Below, in pieces: positions 47,001 through 55,087 of a stretch of DNA of 64,000 bases. The stretch is taken from assembly GCA_937888715.1 (NCBI GenBank), contig CALARU010000287.1, positions 1-64,000 of the forward strand, read 5' to 3'. The position numbers and the translations under genes were made by a program. Below the pieces are notes generated by a model, which had not been told where the DNA came from, made no database searches, and saw only the letters and a program-made list of their open reading frames with translations. Position 1 is the stretch's first letter. Every line of letters starts with the position of its first letter. Origin of the DNA: an uncultured Planctomycetaceae bacterium. GTDB taxonomy: Bacteria > Planctomycetota > Planctomycetia > Gemmatales > Gemmataceae.

Positions 47001-47307
47001 AGGAAGCAAACAAAAACGCGACTACCTGCTTGAATCGATTATATTGCCCGAAAAAAACATAGCCAAAGGCTTTGAATCATTAATCATCGTGCTATCGAAT
47101 GGAAAAACAGTGACCGGTATTTTAAAACAGGACAAACCTAATGAAATTGTCTTAATGGATTTCGAAGGAAAATTGATGACGGTAAAAAAAGCTGACATCG
47201 AAGAAAAGAAAATAGGCAAGTCTGCCATGCCTGCAGACCTTTACAAACAATTAAGCAAGCAAGAACTCAGAGATTTAGTGGAGTATCTAGCTAGTCTAAA
47301 ACAGTAA
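44035..47307 (+). CDS. PVC-type dehydrogenase/HEAT-repeat/cytochrome c protein
   Basis: This 1090-residue secreted protein is typical of the planctomycete-verrucomicrobia group. A signal peptide (about 1-20) precedes a beta-propeller resembling glucose/sorbosone dehydrogenases (about 40-440; TIGR02604-like, with DHDRIKIIIDRDGDGKAD and FVVETFR). Many HEAT-like helical repeats follow (about 450-930). The C-terminal cytochrome domain (about 945-1090, TIGR02603-like) has CLRCH: Cys969, Cys972, His973, with a possible Met ligand in SAMPADLY. It could oxidise a sugar or alcohol and pass electrons to the attached heme. The gene precedes selB by 15 bases, but any functional link is unclear. Confidence 0.92.
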   Translation: MISSLILIFSLSHLTVHQESKAPYSPTISKESDEAQKALGGFKVPKGFNLGLFAAEPHLANPVAFTIDHKNRFFVVETFRLHTGALDIRSYMKWLDDDLGLKSVEDRTKLLQKIAAEKPHDFQKDHDRIKIIIDRDGDGKADFSEVYADGFNSIPAGIAAGILVSGNKTWFTCIPDLWLLQDTQNKGKADSRTSLHNGFGVHIAFIGHDLHGLTMGMDGKIYFSIGDRGTNISNPKNKINLPNMGAVFRCDQDGSNLEVFYKGLRNPQELAFDAYGNLFTVDNNSDGGDQARATYLVEGGDSGWRFGYQFIEKPNARGPWNSEGLWKPRFQGQPNYIIPPMINMSSGPSGLVYYPGTGFSKEYDNHFFLCDFRGAPANSGIWSFSFKKDGAGFSMQNPKQFLWSILATDVDFGPDGSMYVSDWVNGWNKPGKGRIYKLSDEKESSSTITKEVKTLLGEGFENRSDNELVKLLEHADLRVRRESQFALAAKGSSSITKFASVAKSESSLFSRMHAIWGLGQIGRKDGAAVILVLLPLLEDKDPEIRAQSAKVLGELRAKEARKPLLAMLNDSEPRVQFFASQALVKLPSIENLPGLIDLLDKNQNKDVYIRHGCVVALAAINDAKALAGYSKNSSLGIRMGATLALRQLESEEISNFLTDTNQEIADEAARAIYDIPIAKSLTNLAQTITVGNTKTTHNLRRVLAANRRIGTNQNALEIAKLAASPQTPVEIRLEALEYLEKWGDEAKRDFVTGLARPTQAANKTDAINALKSNLPALLGAETKISKETIRVAASLKINEIIPELIASLKNNSLDGKFRADSLKALTSLKAPEIKSLAETALLDSSDLVRAEAIRVYSKLEPTYAENTADTILKKGSLKEQQALIGILGESKSPLSKSKLKSLVKEAISGKTPPGIMLEIGEAGLKAGVEDSKSLIQEDITKPNPMAFALEGGDKDAGKTVFFQKIAVACLRCHKLEGQGGDVGPELNGIGSKQKRDYLLESIILPEKNIAKGFESLIIVLSNGKTVTGILKQDKPNEIVLMDFEGKLMTVKKADIEEKKIGKSAMPADLYKQLSKQELRDLVEYLASLKQ

Positions 47308-47321
47308 GATTAAGGAAACGG

Positions 47322-49280
47322 ATGCTAAAGAGAGATCTAATTCTTGGGACAGCAGGCCACATTGACCATGGAAAAACAAGCCTTGTAAAAGCACTTACAG
47401 GGGTTGATTGCGATCGATTGCCTGAAGAAAAAGCTCGGGGCATTACCATTGATCTGGGCTTTGCAAATCTTGATTTGCCAGGTTTCCGAATTGGAATTGT
47501 GGATGTTCCTGGGCATGAAAAATTCATCAAGAATATGCTTGCTGGAGCCACTGGCTTTGATATCGCTCTTATTATTATTGCAGCAGACGATTCCGTAATG
47601 CCTCAAACAAGAGAGCATTTAGAAATACTTAAATTTTTAAAAATCAAACATGCGATTGTAGCTTTGACCAAATGTGATCTTGGTGATTCAGACACACTCG
47701 AGGTCGTGGAAATGGAAATCCGCGAACTGCTCGAGGGGTCATTCTTTGAAAACGCTCCGATAATTCAAACGTCAGCTATTACTGCAAAGGGAATAACAGA
47801 ACTTAAGAACAAAATCGCTGAGATTTGCTCTGGTATTGAAGCAAAAAAAACGCAGCAATTTTTCCGTCTGCCGATCGATCGATCCTTTGCAATTCACGGC
47901 TACGGTGCAGTTGTAACTGGAACGGTATATTCAGGCATAGTGAATGAAGGGGATGAGTTAGAACTTTTCCCTCAACAAAAAATGGTCCGAGTTCGTTCTT
48001 TGCAATCTCACGCAAAAAATATCAAAGCATCGTCAGAGGGGCAGCGGTGTGCAATCAATTTGGCTGGAATCGACCATCATGAAGTAGTGAGGGGACAAGA
48101 ACTTGCCACGCCTGGATCTTTGTTCCCAGCGAAAATTATTTCCGTATTACTGCATTGCGCCAAGGATAGAAAAAAGCCATTAAAGCACCGATTGCCTGTC
48201 AGGTTGCATCTGGGAACTTCTGAAATCCTTGGAACCTTATCCATATTGGAAGATGATACAATTGCACCGGGAAAACCCGGCCTTGCTCAATTGTTTTTAA
48301 AAGAACCAGTGACAGGTTCTTGGGGACAACCCTTTGTAATCCGGAATAGTTCTGCCACAGCAACACTTGGTGGCGGAAACATCATTCAACCCTTTGCAGG
48401 AAAAATTCGCAGGAGACATTCGCACTCCATTGAAATGCTGAATAATCTTGCCTCAGGACCAGATATCTCAAAATTAAAAGCGGCGGCATGGTTTGCAGGT
48501 TTTAAAGGAATCAATGAAGAATCATTGCCTCTGTTGACCGGTATTGATTCAATCGCCATCAAAGAACAATTAAAAGTTGGATTGGCAGATGGAGTGTTAT
48601 TTGAAATCAACATATCCACAGGCAAAAAAAAGCTTATAGACAATCAATTGATCACTGATTTAAAAACAAAAACCATCACAATACTTGAATCTCTCCATTT
48701 AGAAAACCCGTTATTATCTACACATGAACGCCAACTCATCACCATGGAATTAGCCTACGTGGGCGACGACCAATTGGTTCAGGATTTGATTGACCAGATG
48801 ATCAAGCAAAAAATATTGACTGGAAACAAAAGGCGGATTGGGCTAACTGCTTTCAAACCAAAATTATCAAACAATCAAAGAAAACTACTCGAGAAAATCC
48901 ACACCGCTTATCAAGAAGCAAAGTTCGCTCCGCCAACCATGGAAGACTTCATCAATCACCTTGGAGGGCAAAAAATTCAATTGCAAGAACTTTTCAACCT
49001 TTGCGTTCTCGAAGGCAAATTAGTCTTCCTACAAGACAATCTATACCTCGAATATGAGGTCGAACATGAAATGCGGCGCATAGTTGCAAACGCACTTGAA
49101 AATGGAAAAGGTTTGACTGTTGCGGAAATACGAGATTTGTTGCAAACTTCCAGAAAATATGCTGTGCCTTTCTGTGAACATCTCGATAAGATCGGAACAA
49201 CAAGAAGGGAAGGCGACCTAAGGTTCCTTCCTTTAAAGCAGATAAATAGCCAGCAAGAAAACTCAGATCATGACCAATAA
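47322..49280 (+). CDS. selB: Selenocysteine-specific elongation factor (SelB)
   Basis: SelB carries Sec-tRNA to in-frame UGA codons marked by a SECIS hairpin. The 652-residue protein has an EF-Tu-like GTPase with GTAGHIDHGKTSLV, the DVPGHEKFI switch and TKCDLG in the base-binding loop. Domains II and III follow (about 180-370), then winged-helix repeats in the C-terminal third that would bind the mRNA hairpin. It overlaps selA by 11 bases, so the pair is translationally coupled. No selC tRNA, selD or selenoprotein gene was recognised in the window. The start follows the PVC dehydrogenase stop by 14 bases. Confidence 0.96.
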   Translation: MLKRDLILGTAGHIDHGKTSLVKALTGVDCDRLPEEKARGITIDLGFANLDLPGFRIGIVDVPGHEKFIKNMLAGATGFDIALIIIAADDSVMPQTREHLEILKFLKIKHAIVALTKCDLGDSDTLEVVEMEIRELLEGSFFENAPIIQTSAITAKGITELKNKIAEICSGIEAKKTQQFFRLPIDRSFAIHGYGAVVTGTVYSGIVNEGDELELFPQQKMVRVRSLQSHAKNIKASSEGQRCAINLAGIDHHEVVRGQELATPGSLFPAKIISVLLHCAKDRKKPLKHRLPVRLHLGTSEILGTLSILEDDTIAPGKPGLAQLFLKEPVTGSWGQPFVIRNSSATATLGGGNIIQPFAGKIRRRHSHSIEMLNNLASGPDISKLKAAAWFAGFKGINEESLPLLTGIDSIAIKEQLKVGLADGVLFEINISTGKKKLIDNQLITDLKTKTITILESLHLENPLLSTHERQLITMELAYVGDDQLVQDLIDQMIKQKILTGNKRRIGLTAFKPKLSNNQRKLLEKIHTAYQEAKFAPPTMEDFINHLGGQKIQLQELFNLCVLEGKLVFLQDNLYLEYEVEHEMRRIVANALENGKGLTVAEIRDLLQTSRKYAVPFCEHLDKIGTTRREGDLRFLPLKQINSQQENSDHDQ

Positions 49281-50667
49281 AAACCTCCGAAACCTACCTG
49301 CCGTGCATGTTATCCTAAAAACAACTGCCATCCAGGAGCTTATTCCTTCTCTTGGCCAAGAAAATGTTGTTGCAGAAATCAGGCATTATCTCGATGAACT
49401 TCGAAATCTATTAAGCAAGGACAACAATCAAAAATTAGAAACTTCGCCTGAATCCATTGGGATAGAAGTTAGCAATCGACTGGCTACGCATTATAAACCA
49501 AAACTAAGAAAAGTAATTAATGCGACCGGTATTGTTTTACACACCAATCTTGGTCGTTCGCCAATGGCAGAAGAAGCTGCTAAAGCTGCATACATGGCTG
49601 CGATAGGTTATATCAATCTTGAAGTAGATATTGAAACGGGAAAGCGATCATCCAGACAGGATTCTGTAAGAGAATGGATTTGCAAGCTACTTAAATGTGA
49701 ATCAGCCACGGTTGTTAATAATTGCGCAGCTGCCACTATCATTGTTTTAAAAGCTGTTGCTGAAAACAAGGAAGTAATTATTTCCCGTGGCCAATTAATT
49801 GAAATCGGCGGCAGTTTCCGGCTTCCTGAAATTATGAATGTCAGCAACGCTATCATGAAGGAGGTTGGTTCCACCAATATAACTCGGATCAAAGATTACG
49901 AAGCTGCAATCGGGGCAAACACCGGCGCTTTGTTAAGGGTGCACACCAGCAATTACAAAATCAATGGCTTCACTGAATCTGTAACAATTGAAGAGCTAAT
50001 TGCGCTGGGAAAAAAGCACAATATACCTGTAATTGATGATGCTGGCAGCGGAGCGGTAGTGCCGCTTAATTGCAAAGGTTTTGGTGAAGAACCAAACCCT
50101 GTTACCAGTATGGCACTTGGTGCAGATTTGACTCTATTCAGCGGGGATAAACTGCTGGGCGGGCCCCAAGCTGGGATTATCGCAGGCAAAAAAGAATGGA
50201 TTAATAAAATCGAAAGCGACCCTCTGATGCGTGCTTTTAGGCTCGACAAAATGAACCTCGCAGCACTCGAACAAACTTTATTGCTTCACCTTAATTCAAG
50301 CACCGTAAGCCAAAAAATTCCAACCTTAAAGATGCTCTCCATTTCAATGGACGAACTACACCAAAAGGCTCTTCAATTAGAATCTAAATTAAAACAAATC
50401 GGTTGTTGCGATAAGATTCAGGCAAAAATAAGCGAAGGGTTTGCAGGAGGCGGAACCTTACCAGACCAGCAAATGCCTACTTGGGTTGTTGACTTTTCAT
50501 CTCCACATCTTGACACACAAACTTTATCACACAAGCTGAGAACCTCTCAACCTTCGCTATTTACTCGAATAAAAGATGACAAAATTGTTTTAGATTTACG
50601 AACCCTGAACAACGATGAAATTGACATTGCAGTTCAAGTTATTCTTAATGCTCTAAAAACAATTTAA
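49270..50667 (+). CDS. selA: L-seryl-tRNA(Sec) selenium transferase (SelA)
   Basis: This PLP enzyme converts Ser-tRNA(Sec) to Sec-tRNA(Sec) using selenophosphate. The 465-residue protein has the PLP lysine Lys294 in [16 protein letters not shown], the family N-terminal region ([19 protein letters not shown]) and the DDAGSG motif (257-261). It probably forms a decamer as in bacteria. It overlaps selB at its start and shares a 4-base overlap with the convergent NagB-like gene at its end. Confidence 0.97.
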   Translation: MTNKNLRNLPAVHVILKTTAIQELIPSLGQENVVAEIRHYLDELRNLLSKDNNQKLETSPESIGIEVSNRLATHYKPKLRKVINATGIVLHTNLGRSPMAEEAAKAAYMAAIGYINLEVDIETGKRSSRQDSVREWICKLLKCESATVVNNCAAATIIVLKAVAENKEVIISRGQLIEIGGSFRLPEIMNVSNAIMKEVGSTNITRIKDYEAAIGANTGALLRVHTSNYKINGFTESVTIEELIALGKKHNIPVIDDAGSGAVVPLNCKGFGEEPNPVTSMALGADLTLFSGDKLLGGPQAGIIAGKKEWINKIESDPLMRAFRLDKMNLAALEQTLLLHLNSSTVSQKIPTLKMLSISMDELHQKALQLESKLKQIGCCDKIQAKISEGFAGGGTLPDQQMPTWVVDFSSPHLDTQTLSHKLRTSQPSLFTRIKDDKIVLDLRTLNNDEIDIAVQVILNALKTI

Positions 50668-51614
50668 TTACAATCAGCAATCAAGGGCTCTGATAATTCA
50701 CTTAAATAAAACAACTTCCCCGGCAAAGTGGGCATAAACGAACTTGGTATCCAGGGTGTTGGTTCGTGTAGGAGGCTCATTCGTAATGAAAGGCCCTGCC
50801 ATTGCATTCCCCTGCCAAAAGTTCCATCACAACCCCCAATGATGCTATCTGACTGCAAAAACAACCCTGGTCCAATCGTATTGGCAAATGCTGGAACTAA
50901 GGTCGTTCTACTTTTAAAACTGGTCAAGGCATTTTGTTCAATGGTTAAAGGGTGAAGTTTTGCCCCTAAACGGTGCGTTTGCAACTTCCACTTTTCAACC
51001 GAATCAAATTCAGAAGCGAAATGTGGTTCCCAAAACGCAATATGACAAACCCTGCCTATTCCAAAAACCGTGACAAGTTTTGCCCCCTTGGTTTTTAAAG
51101 CCTTTATTTTTTCGGCATAGGATGGGAGGTTATTTTTAAAAGCAAAATTTCGCTGATTTCTTGGAACAGTAAGGTGCCCTAAAGGGCCATAAAAAGCTTT
51201 TTCCATTGCAAACTGAAATGCCCCAGAATTATCAGAAGGCAGAGTATTTCCTTCTGCATCGGACCATTCGTCCATGTTAAATCCATGAACATGCGAGCAA
51301 TTCACATTCCATTGGCTTAAAAAATAAACAGCCCAGCGGTACATTCCCATGGGGCCTACTGGCAGAATCATGGCAAGATCAAGGCCATTTTTTCGTGCAT
51401 TTGATATTTCTAAAGCAATTTCATGCCCCATAAAAACATCGAAATCCGAAAGATTTTGACATGAAATTGGATGAAATTCAGGACTCCACCAGCTCTTTTT
51501 GGCCAGTAATTCGACACCAGAAACCTCTGCAAGGCCATCTATTTTGGCTAAATCCCAGCCCTTTGGAAAAAAACCTTCCATCAATGAATTTGAAAGCGTG
51601 GTTAACAGGTTCAT
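50664..51614 (-). CDS. Divergent NagB-like sugar isomerase/deaminase
   Basis: This 316-residue protein belongs to the glucosamine-6-phosphate deaminase fold. Asp115 in GFNMDEW corresponds to the catalytic Asp72 of NagB, and H191/E196 in [13 protein letters not shown] correspond to His143/Glu148. The Asp141 position of the GIGxDGH motif is Val189 and the following Gly is Cys190, so ring-opening may differ or the substrate may be another sugar phosphate. Related divergent forms in other phyla lack biochemical proof, to my knowledge. It is a single gene convergent with selA and divergent from the DUF6263-like gene. Confidence 0.8.
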   Translation of the reverse strand: MNLLTTLSNSLMEGFFPKGWDLAKIDGLAEVSGVELLAKKSWWSPEFHPISCQNLSDFDVFMGHEIALEISNARKNGLDLAMILPVGPMGMYRWAVYFLSQWNVNCSHVHGFNMDEWSDAEGNTLPSDNSGAFQFAMEKAFYGPLGHLTVPRNQRNFAFKNNLPSYAEKIKALKTKGAKLVTVFGIGRVCHIAFWEPHFASEFDSVEKWKLQTHRLGAKLHPLTIEQNALTSFKSRTTLVPAFANTIGPGLFLQSDSIIGGCDGTFGRGMQWQGLSLRMSLLHEPTPWIPSSFMPTLPGKLFYLSELSEPLIADCN

Positions 51615-51687
51615 TTTCGGGCCCTTTAAGTTATTCCAAATTTTTACCAGAAATATTCAAAAACCATAGAATTTCTTGTATGATATT

Positions 51688-51714
51688 TTGCTGTAGAAGA
51701 GAATACTGTATAAA
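51688..51714 (+). promoter_or_regulatory. Possible promoter of the DUF6263-like gene
   Basis: TTGCTG (51688-51693), a 15-base spacer and TATAAA (51709-51714). The spacing is short, so support is modest. Confidence 0.35.
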
Positions 51715-51770
51715 TACTTCCACGAATATGATTTTAGTGGATTAGGTTCTTACTTTTTGGAGGATTCTCG

Positions 51771-52772
51771 ATGTCGAGCATGAGATGGTTAGTTGGAATT
51801 GCTTTTGTTGCTTTGGTTATCCCTTCGTTAGGGGCCCAAGAAAAATCAACAATCAAATGGAAATTTGAAAAGGAAAAAACCTTTTATCAAAAGGTGGTTA
51901 CCAAAACCGTCCAAAAAATGAAGGTGACCGGTACAGATATCAATCAGGAACAAAACCAAACATTTTTTTTCAGTTGGACCCCCGTCAAGCAAGACGGTGA
52001 CAATTGGGAACTTAAGCAAAAGATTGAAGGCGTAATCCTGAACATTGATATTGGTGGAACCAAAGTTCAATATGATTCAACTAAAGAATCAACATCAGCA
52101 ACACCGTTGTCTGATTTCTTCAAAGCCTTGGTAGGAACTGAATTTTTAGTTACCATTAACACAAAAGATATGAAAGTCACCAAGATTGCTGGCCGAGAAG
52201 AATTTGTCAAAAAATTGGTTAATTCTAACCCACAAATGCAACCTTTGCTTGACAAGATCCTTAGCGAAAAAACCATGGTAGAAATGGCTGAGCCTACTTT
52301 TGGCGCAATACCTAATATTGAAGTCATAAAAGGCGATAAGGAAAAAGGCACTTGGAAGCGTACAACCTCTCTTGATATGGGGCCAATCGGAAAATACGAC
52401 AATTCCTATACCTACACCTATGAAGGCCAAGACGAAAAGAAGATGGACAAGATATCTGTTAAGGCAGATTTGGTTTATACCAAACCTGTTACTAGTAACT
52501 CAGGTGGATTGCCTTTCAAAATTGATTCTGCAAATATCAAAACAACATCATCAAACGGACTTATTTTATTTGATGCTGCTAAGGGCAGAATTGATCGTTC
52601 AAGTATGAGCCTTAAGATTACTGGTGATCTTACCGTGGATATCGGTGGGCAGAAAACCAAGATTGAGCTAGAGCAAACTCAGGAAACTGGTGTTGAAACT
52701 ATGGATGTAAATCCTATTTCTGTCAAAGTAACTCCTACCGTAACTCCAGCTCCAACAACGCCAAAGCCTTAA
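51771..52772 (+). CDS. Secreted DUF6263-like protein
   Basis: This 333-residue protein has a signal peptide (about 1-22, ending SLGAQ) and a beta-rich body. Repeated strand patterns such as TIKWKFEKEKTFYQKV, FFFSWTPVKQDGDNWELK and SYTYTYEGQDEKKMDKI resemble the DUF6263 family seen in planctomycetes. The end is Thr/Pro-rich. Function unknown; a periplasmic carrier or cell-surface role is possible. GGAGG at 51759-51763 lies seven bases before the ATG. The gene ends at a strong two-way terminator shared with the RluA gene. Confidence 0.78.
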   Translation: MSSMRWLVGIAFVALVIPSLGAQEKSTIKWKFEKEKTFYQKVVTKTVQKMKVTGTDINQEQNQTFFFSWTPVKQDGDNWELKQKIEGVILNIDIGGTKVQYDSTKESTSATPLSDFFKALVGTEFLVTINTKDMKVTKIAGREEFVKKLVNSNPQMQPLLDKILSEKTMVEMAEPTFGAIPNIEVIKGDKEKGTWKRTTSLDMGPIGKYDNSYTYTYEGQDEKKMDKISVKADLVYTKPVTSNSGGLPFKIDSANIKTTSSNGLILFDAAKGRIDRSSMSLKITGDLTVDIGGQKTKIELEQTQETGVETMDVNPISVKVTPTVTPAPTTPKP

Positions 52773-52782
52773 TAATAATTCA

Positions 52783-52823
52783 AAAAAACAAAGCCCCGGA
52801 TTAGTCCGGGGCTTTGTTTTTTT
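52783..52823. terminator. Bidirectional terminator between the DUF6263-like and RluA-type genes
   Basis: Stem AAAACAAAGCCCCGGA/TCCGGGGCTTTGTTTT with A-run on the left and T-run on the right, so it works for both convergent genes. The RluA stop (52801) is inside the loop. Confidence 0.93.
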
Positions 52824-53796
52824 CCTCTCTCAACTTTTCAATTACTCCCTGCATATCGGGTGGAATTGAACTTTTCCAACTCAGAATTTTACCACTCGTA
52901 GGGTGCTCAAAACTTAAATAACAGGCATGCAATGCTATCCGATCGATTCCACTAGGATCAGGCTTAGGTCGGCCGTTTAATGGCCTATCATAAATCTTTT
53001 CACCACATAGGGGTGCATTTGCTTCCCCCAAATGAATTCGCACTTGATGTGTTCTTCCTGTTTCCAATTCACACTCAACAACAGAAATGTCCCCAAGTGA
53101 TTCTATTTTCTTTACATGGGTTACAGCCAATTCTCCATCTGGATCTTTTACAGAGCTGCCCCGACGACCATCGCCCCTATCGCGAACGAGAATCGAACGG
53201 ATTTCTTGATTTTCGATCTGCCCACGAACCAAAGCGATATAGCGTCTGGTGAATTTTTTCTCTCGCATCTGCTTCCCAAGGGAACTTTCAGCTTTTTTAT
53301 TTAAAGAAAAAACCAAAACGCCACTAGTTTCTTTATCTAAGCGATGAACTGCGCGGACATAGGGAACCTTTTTTTTGGTATGAACTGAAAGAATATCGGG
53401 CAGGATATCTTGCAGGGTGGAAGGCATAAACTTACGATCTCTTTCCGAAAATTCCTTTTTATCTTGGGCATGATGTACCGTAGTAAGGCCACTGGGTTTT
53501 TCAACAATGGCGATATCATCATCAAAGTAAATAATTTCCGGCATAGGAATAACTACGCGAGCTTCTGCTTTTTTTTGATTGGTTTTCAAAGGTTTATGTG
53601 AGGGCTTCAAGAACACCCGGGCTCCGCCCTTAAGTTGCAATTTAGGGTCTCTCACCTGCTTTTTATCGATAAAAATGCAACCCGCAGCTATCAACTGGTT
53701 GCAAGATCCACCGTCAAGCTTAAGCGAAACTTTCAGCCAAGCTAAAAGTTGGATGCCTGCATCTTGTTTTCGTACATAGTAATTTCCCGGCTTCAT
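52801..53796 (-). CDS. RluA-family pseudouridine synthase
   Basis: This enzyme isomerises uridine in rRNA or tRNA. The 331-residue protein has an N-terminal S4 RNA-binding domain (about 10-70) and the catalytic domain with Asp154 in AVHRLDKETSGVLVF. EKPSGLTTVHHAQ, FTRRYIALVRG and GRTHQVRIHL complete the RluA signature. The exact RNA target (RluC- or RluD-type) cannot be told. It is the distal gene of a minus-strand pair, 27 bases after the LolA-like gene. Confidence 0.92.
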   Translation of the reverse strand: MKPGNYYVRKQDAGIQLLAWLKVSLKLDGGSCNQLIAAGCIFIDKKQVRDPKLQLKGGARVFLKPSHKPLKTNQKKAEARVVIPMPEIIYFDDDIAIVEKPSGLTTVHHAQDKKEFSERDRKFMPSTLQDILPDILSVHTKKKVPYVRAVHRLDKETSGVLVFSLNKKAESSLGKQMREKKFTRRYIALVRGQIENQEIRSILVRDRGDGRRGSSVKDPDGELAVTHVKKIESLGDISVVECELETGRTHQVRIHLGEANAPLCGEKIYDRPLNGRPKPDPSGIDRIALHACYLSFEHPTSGKILSWKSSIPPDMQGVIEKLREEKNKAPD

Positions 53797-53823
53797 AATA
53801 CCTTCTGCTGTTTGATTATTGCG

Positions 53824-54594
53824 TTATGGTTTAAAGTCCGAAGAAGGCAGTTTTTCAAAATATCTGACTTCAACGAGTTCTGCATCGAGAATTTTTTTCC
53901 CATTTCTGAATGACTGAATTTTAACAGGTCTTTTAAAGCCGCCGAGATCTCTGAAGTCTGAAAAATAATCTTCTTGTACTACTTTCTTATTTTCAAATTC
54001 TCGATTTTGCTCAGTTTTCACCAAAAGGCCTGTTTGCCGATCAAAAAACAATAGAATATCAGGTTTGGACACTTCTTTCACTTTGATTCCATGAAGGGCC
54101 AACTCACCTGCTTTAATAAACCCAAGATCCGTAATTTCAAATTCTTTACCAGTCAGCAAGGGGACAAGCCTTATGATTTTTGCAAGGCGCATCGTTTCTT
54201 TAATTTGGATAGCTACGGGTTCTTCAGCTTTTTGAGGCTGCCCATTTAAATTAACCATAACCTTATCTTTGTCTAACACCTGAATCACATTGAATGATTT
54301 ACCTTTAACCGTAATTTCCTGAACTGTTTTCATCTGATCAGGTAATTGAACCGTTGTTTCCCCTTTAAATGTAGCGTCCACACCTGCAAACTGAATTGCG
54401 CCTTTCATTTTCACACGATCGGCCCTATGTGTTGAAAGCTTAGTATACCCGCCATGGGCTTCAATGGCTTTATTAAGAACTGCGAGAATCGGTTCGGGCA
54501 AGGTGGAGTTTTGGGCATCGAGGTTGTTTCCATTTGAAACACACAACATCATGGTCAAAACGAAAAAGCAAAGAGCTTTAATTTTTGCAATCAT
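53824..54594 (-). CDS. Secreted LolA-like protein of unknown function
   Basis: This 256-residue protein has a signal peptide (about 1-27). The mature part is beta-rich and its order of strands resembles the LolA/LolB-like half-barrel: ILAVLNKAIEAHGGYTKL, then KGETTVQLPDQMKTVQEITV, IRLVPLLTGKEFEITDLG, LLFFDRQTGLLVKTEQN and VQEDYFSDFRDLGGFKRPVKI. The pattern IEAHGG...K followed by a lipid-like cavity is common in planctomycete outer-membrane sorting-like proteins. A lipoprotein or lipid-carrier role is possible but not shown. It sits upstream of the RluA gene. Confidence 0.72.
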   Translation of the reverse strand: MIAKIKALCFFVLTMMLCVSNGNNLDAQNSTLPEPILAVLNKAIEAHGGYTKLSTHRADRVKMKGAIQFAGVDATFKGETTVQLPDQMKTVQEITVKGKSFNVIQVLDKDKVMVNLNGQPQKAEEPVAIQIKETMRLAKIIRLVPLLTGKEFEITDLGFIKAGELALHGIKVKEVSKPDILLFFDRQTGLLVKTEQNREFENKKVVQEDYFSDFRDLGGFKRPVKIQSFRNGKKILDAELVEVRYFEKLPSSDFKP

Positions 54595-54676
54595 ACAAGG
54601 CCTCGAGTCAAATAAAGAAAAGCCATAAGATAAGTAATATTATCAGTTCTAGCAGTAAAAATGCGAGGCCAAGAAG

Positions 54677-55075
54677 ATGGATACGATTGAAATTTCCACC
54701 AAGAGCCGTTGTGAATTTGTAAATATAACCCGCTTAGTGGAAACGAGCCTTAGTGAAAGCAAAATCAAGTCAGGAATCGGGGTAATTTTCTGCCCTCATA
54801 CCACAGCAGGGCTAACAATCAACGAATGCTGGGATCCCGATGTCATTCATGACACGCTCCATTGGCTTGAGAAATCCATCCCAAAAAACATGACTAAATT
54901 CTTACACGGGGAAGGCAACAGCGATAGTCATATCAAAACGGGCCTTTTTGGGAATTCTTCTCATGTAATCGTAGAAGACGGGAAAATCATCCTTGGCCAA
55001 TGGCAGGGCATCTTTTTATGCGAATTTGATGGCCCACGGACTAGAAAAGTTCATGTTCAATGGGTCGGTAAATAA
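54677..55075 (+). CDS. YjbQ/UPF0047 family protein
   Basis: This 132-residue protein has the family pattern FCPHTTAGLTINECWDPDV, then FLHGEGNSDSHIKTGLFGNSS and LGQWQGIFLCEFDGPR. The conserved His and Glu residues form a putative metal site. Some members have been reported to show weak thiamine-phosphate synthase activity, but the physiological role is open. It is a single gene divergent from the LolA-like gene and ends 13 bases before the convergent cobL. Confidence 0.93.
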   Translation: MDTIEISTKSRCEFVNITRLVETSLSESKIKSGIGVIFCPHTTAGLTINECWDPDVIHDTLHWLEKSIPKNMTKFLHGEGNSDSHIKTGLFGNSSHVIVEDGKIILGQWQGIFLCEFDGPRTRKVHVQWVGK

Positions 55076-55087
55076 ATCTAAATTAAA

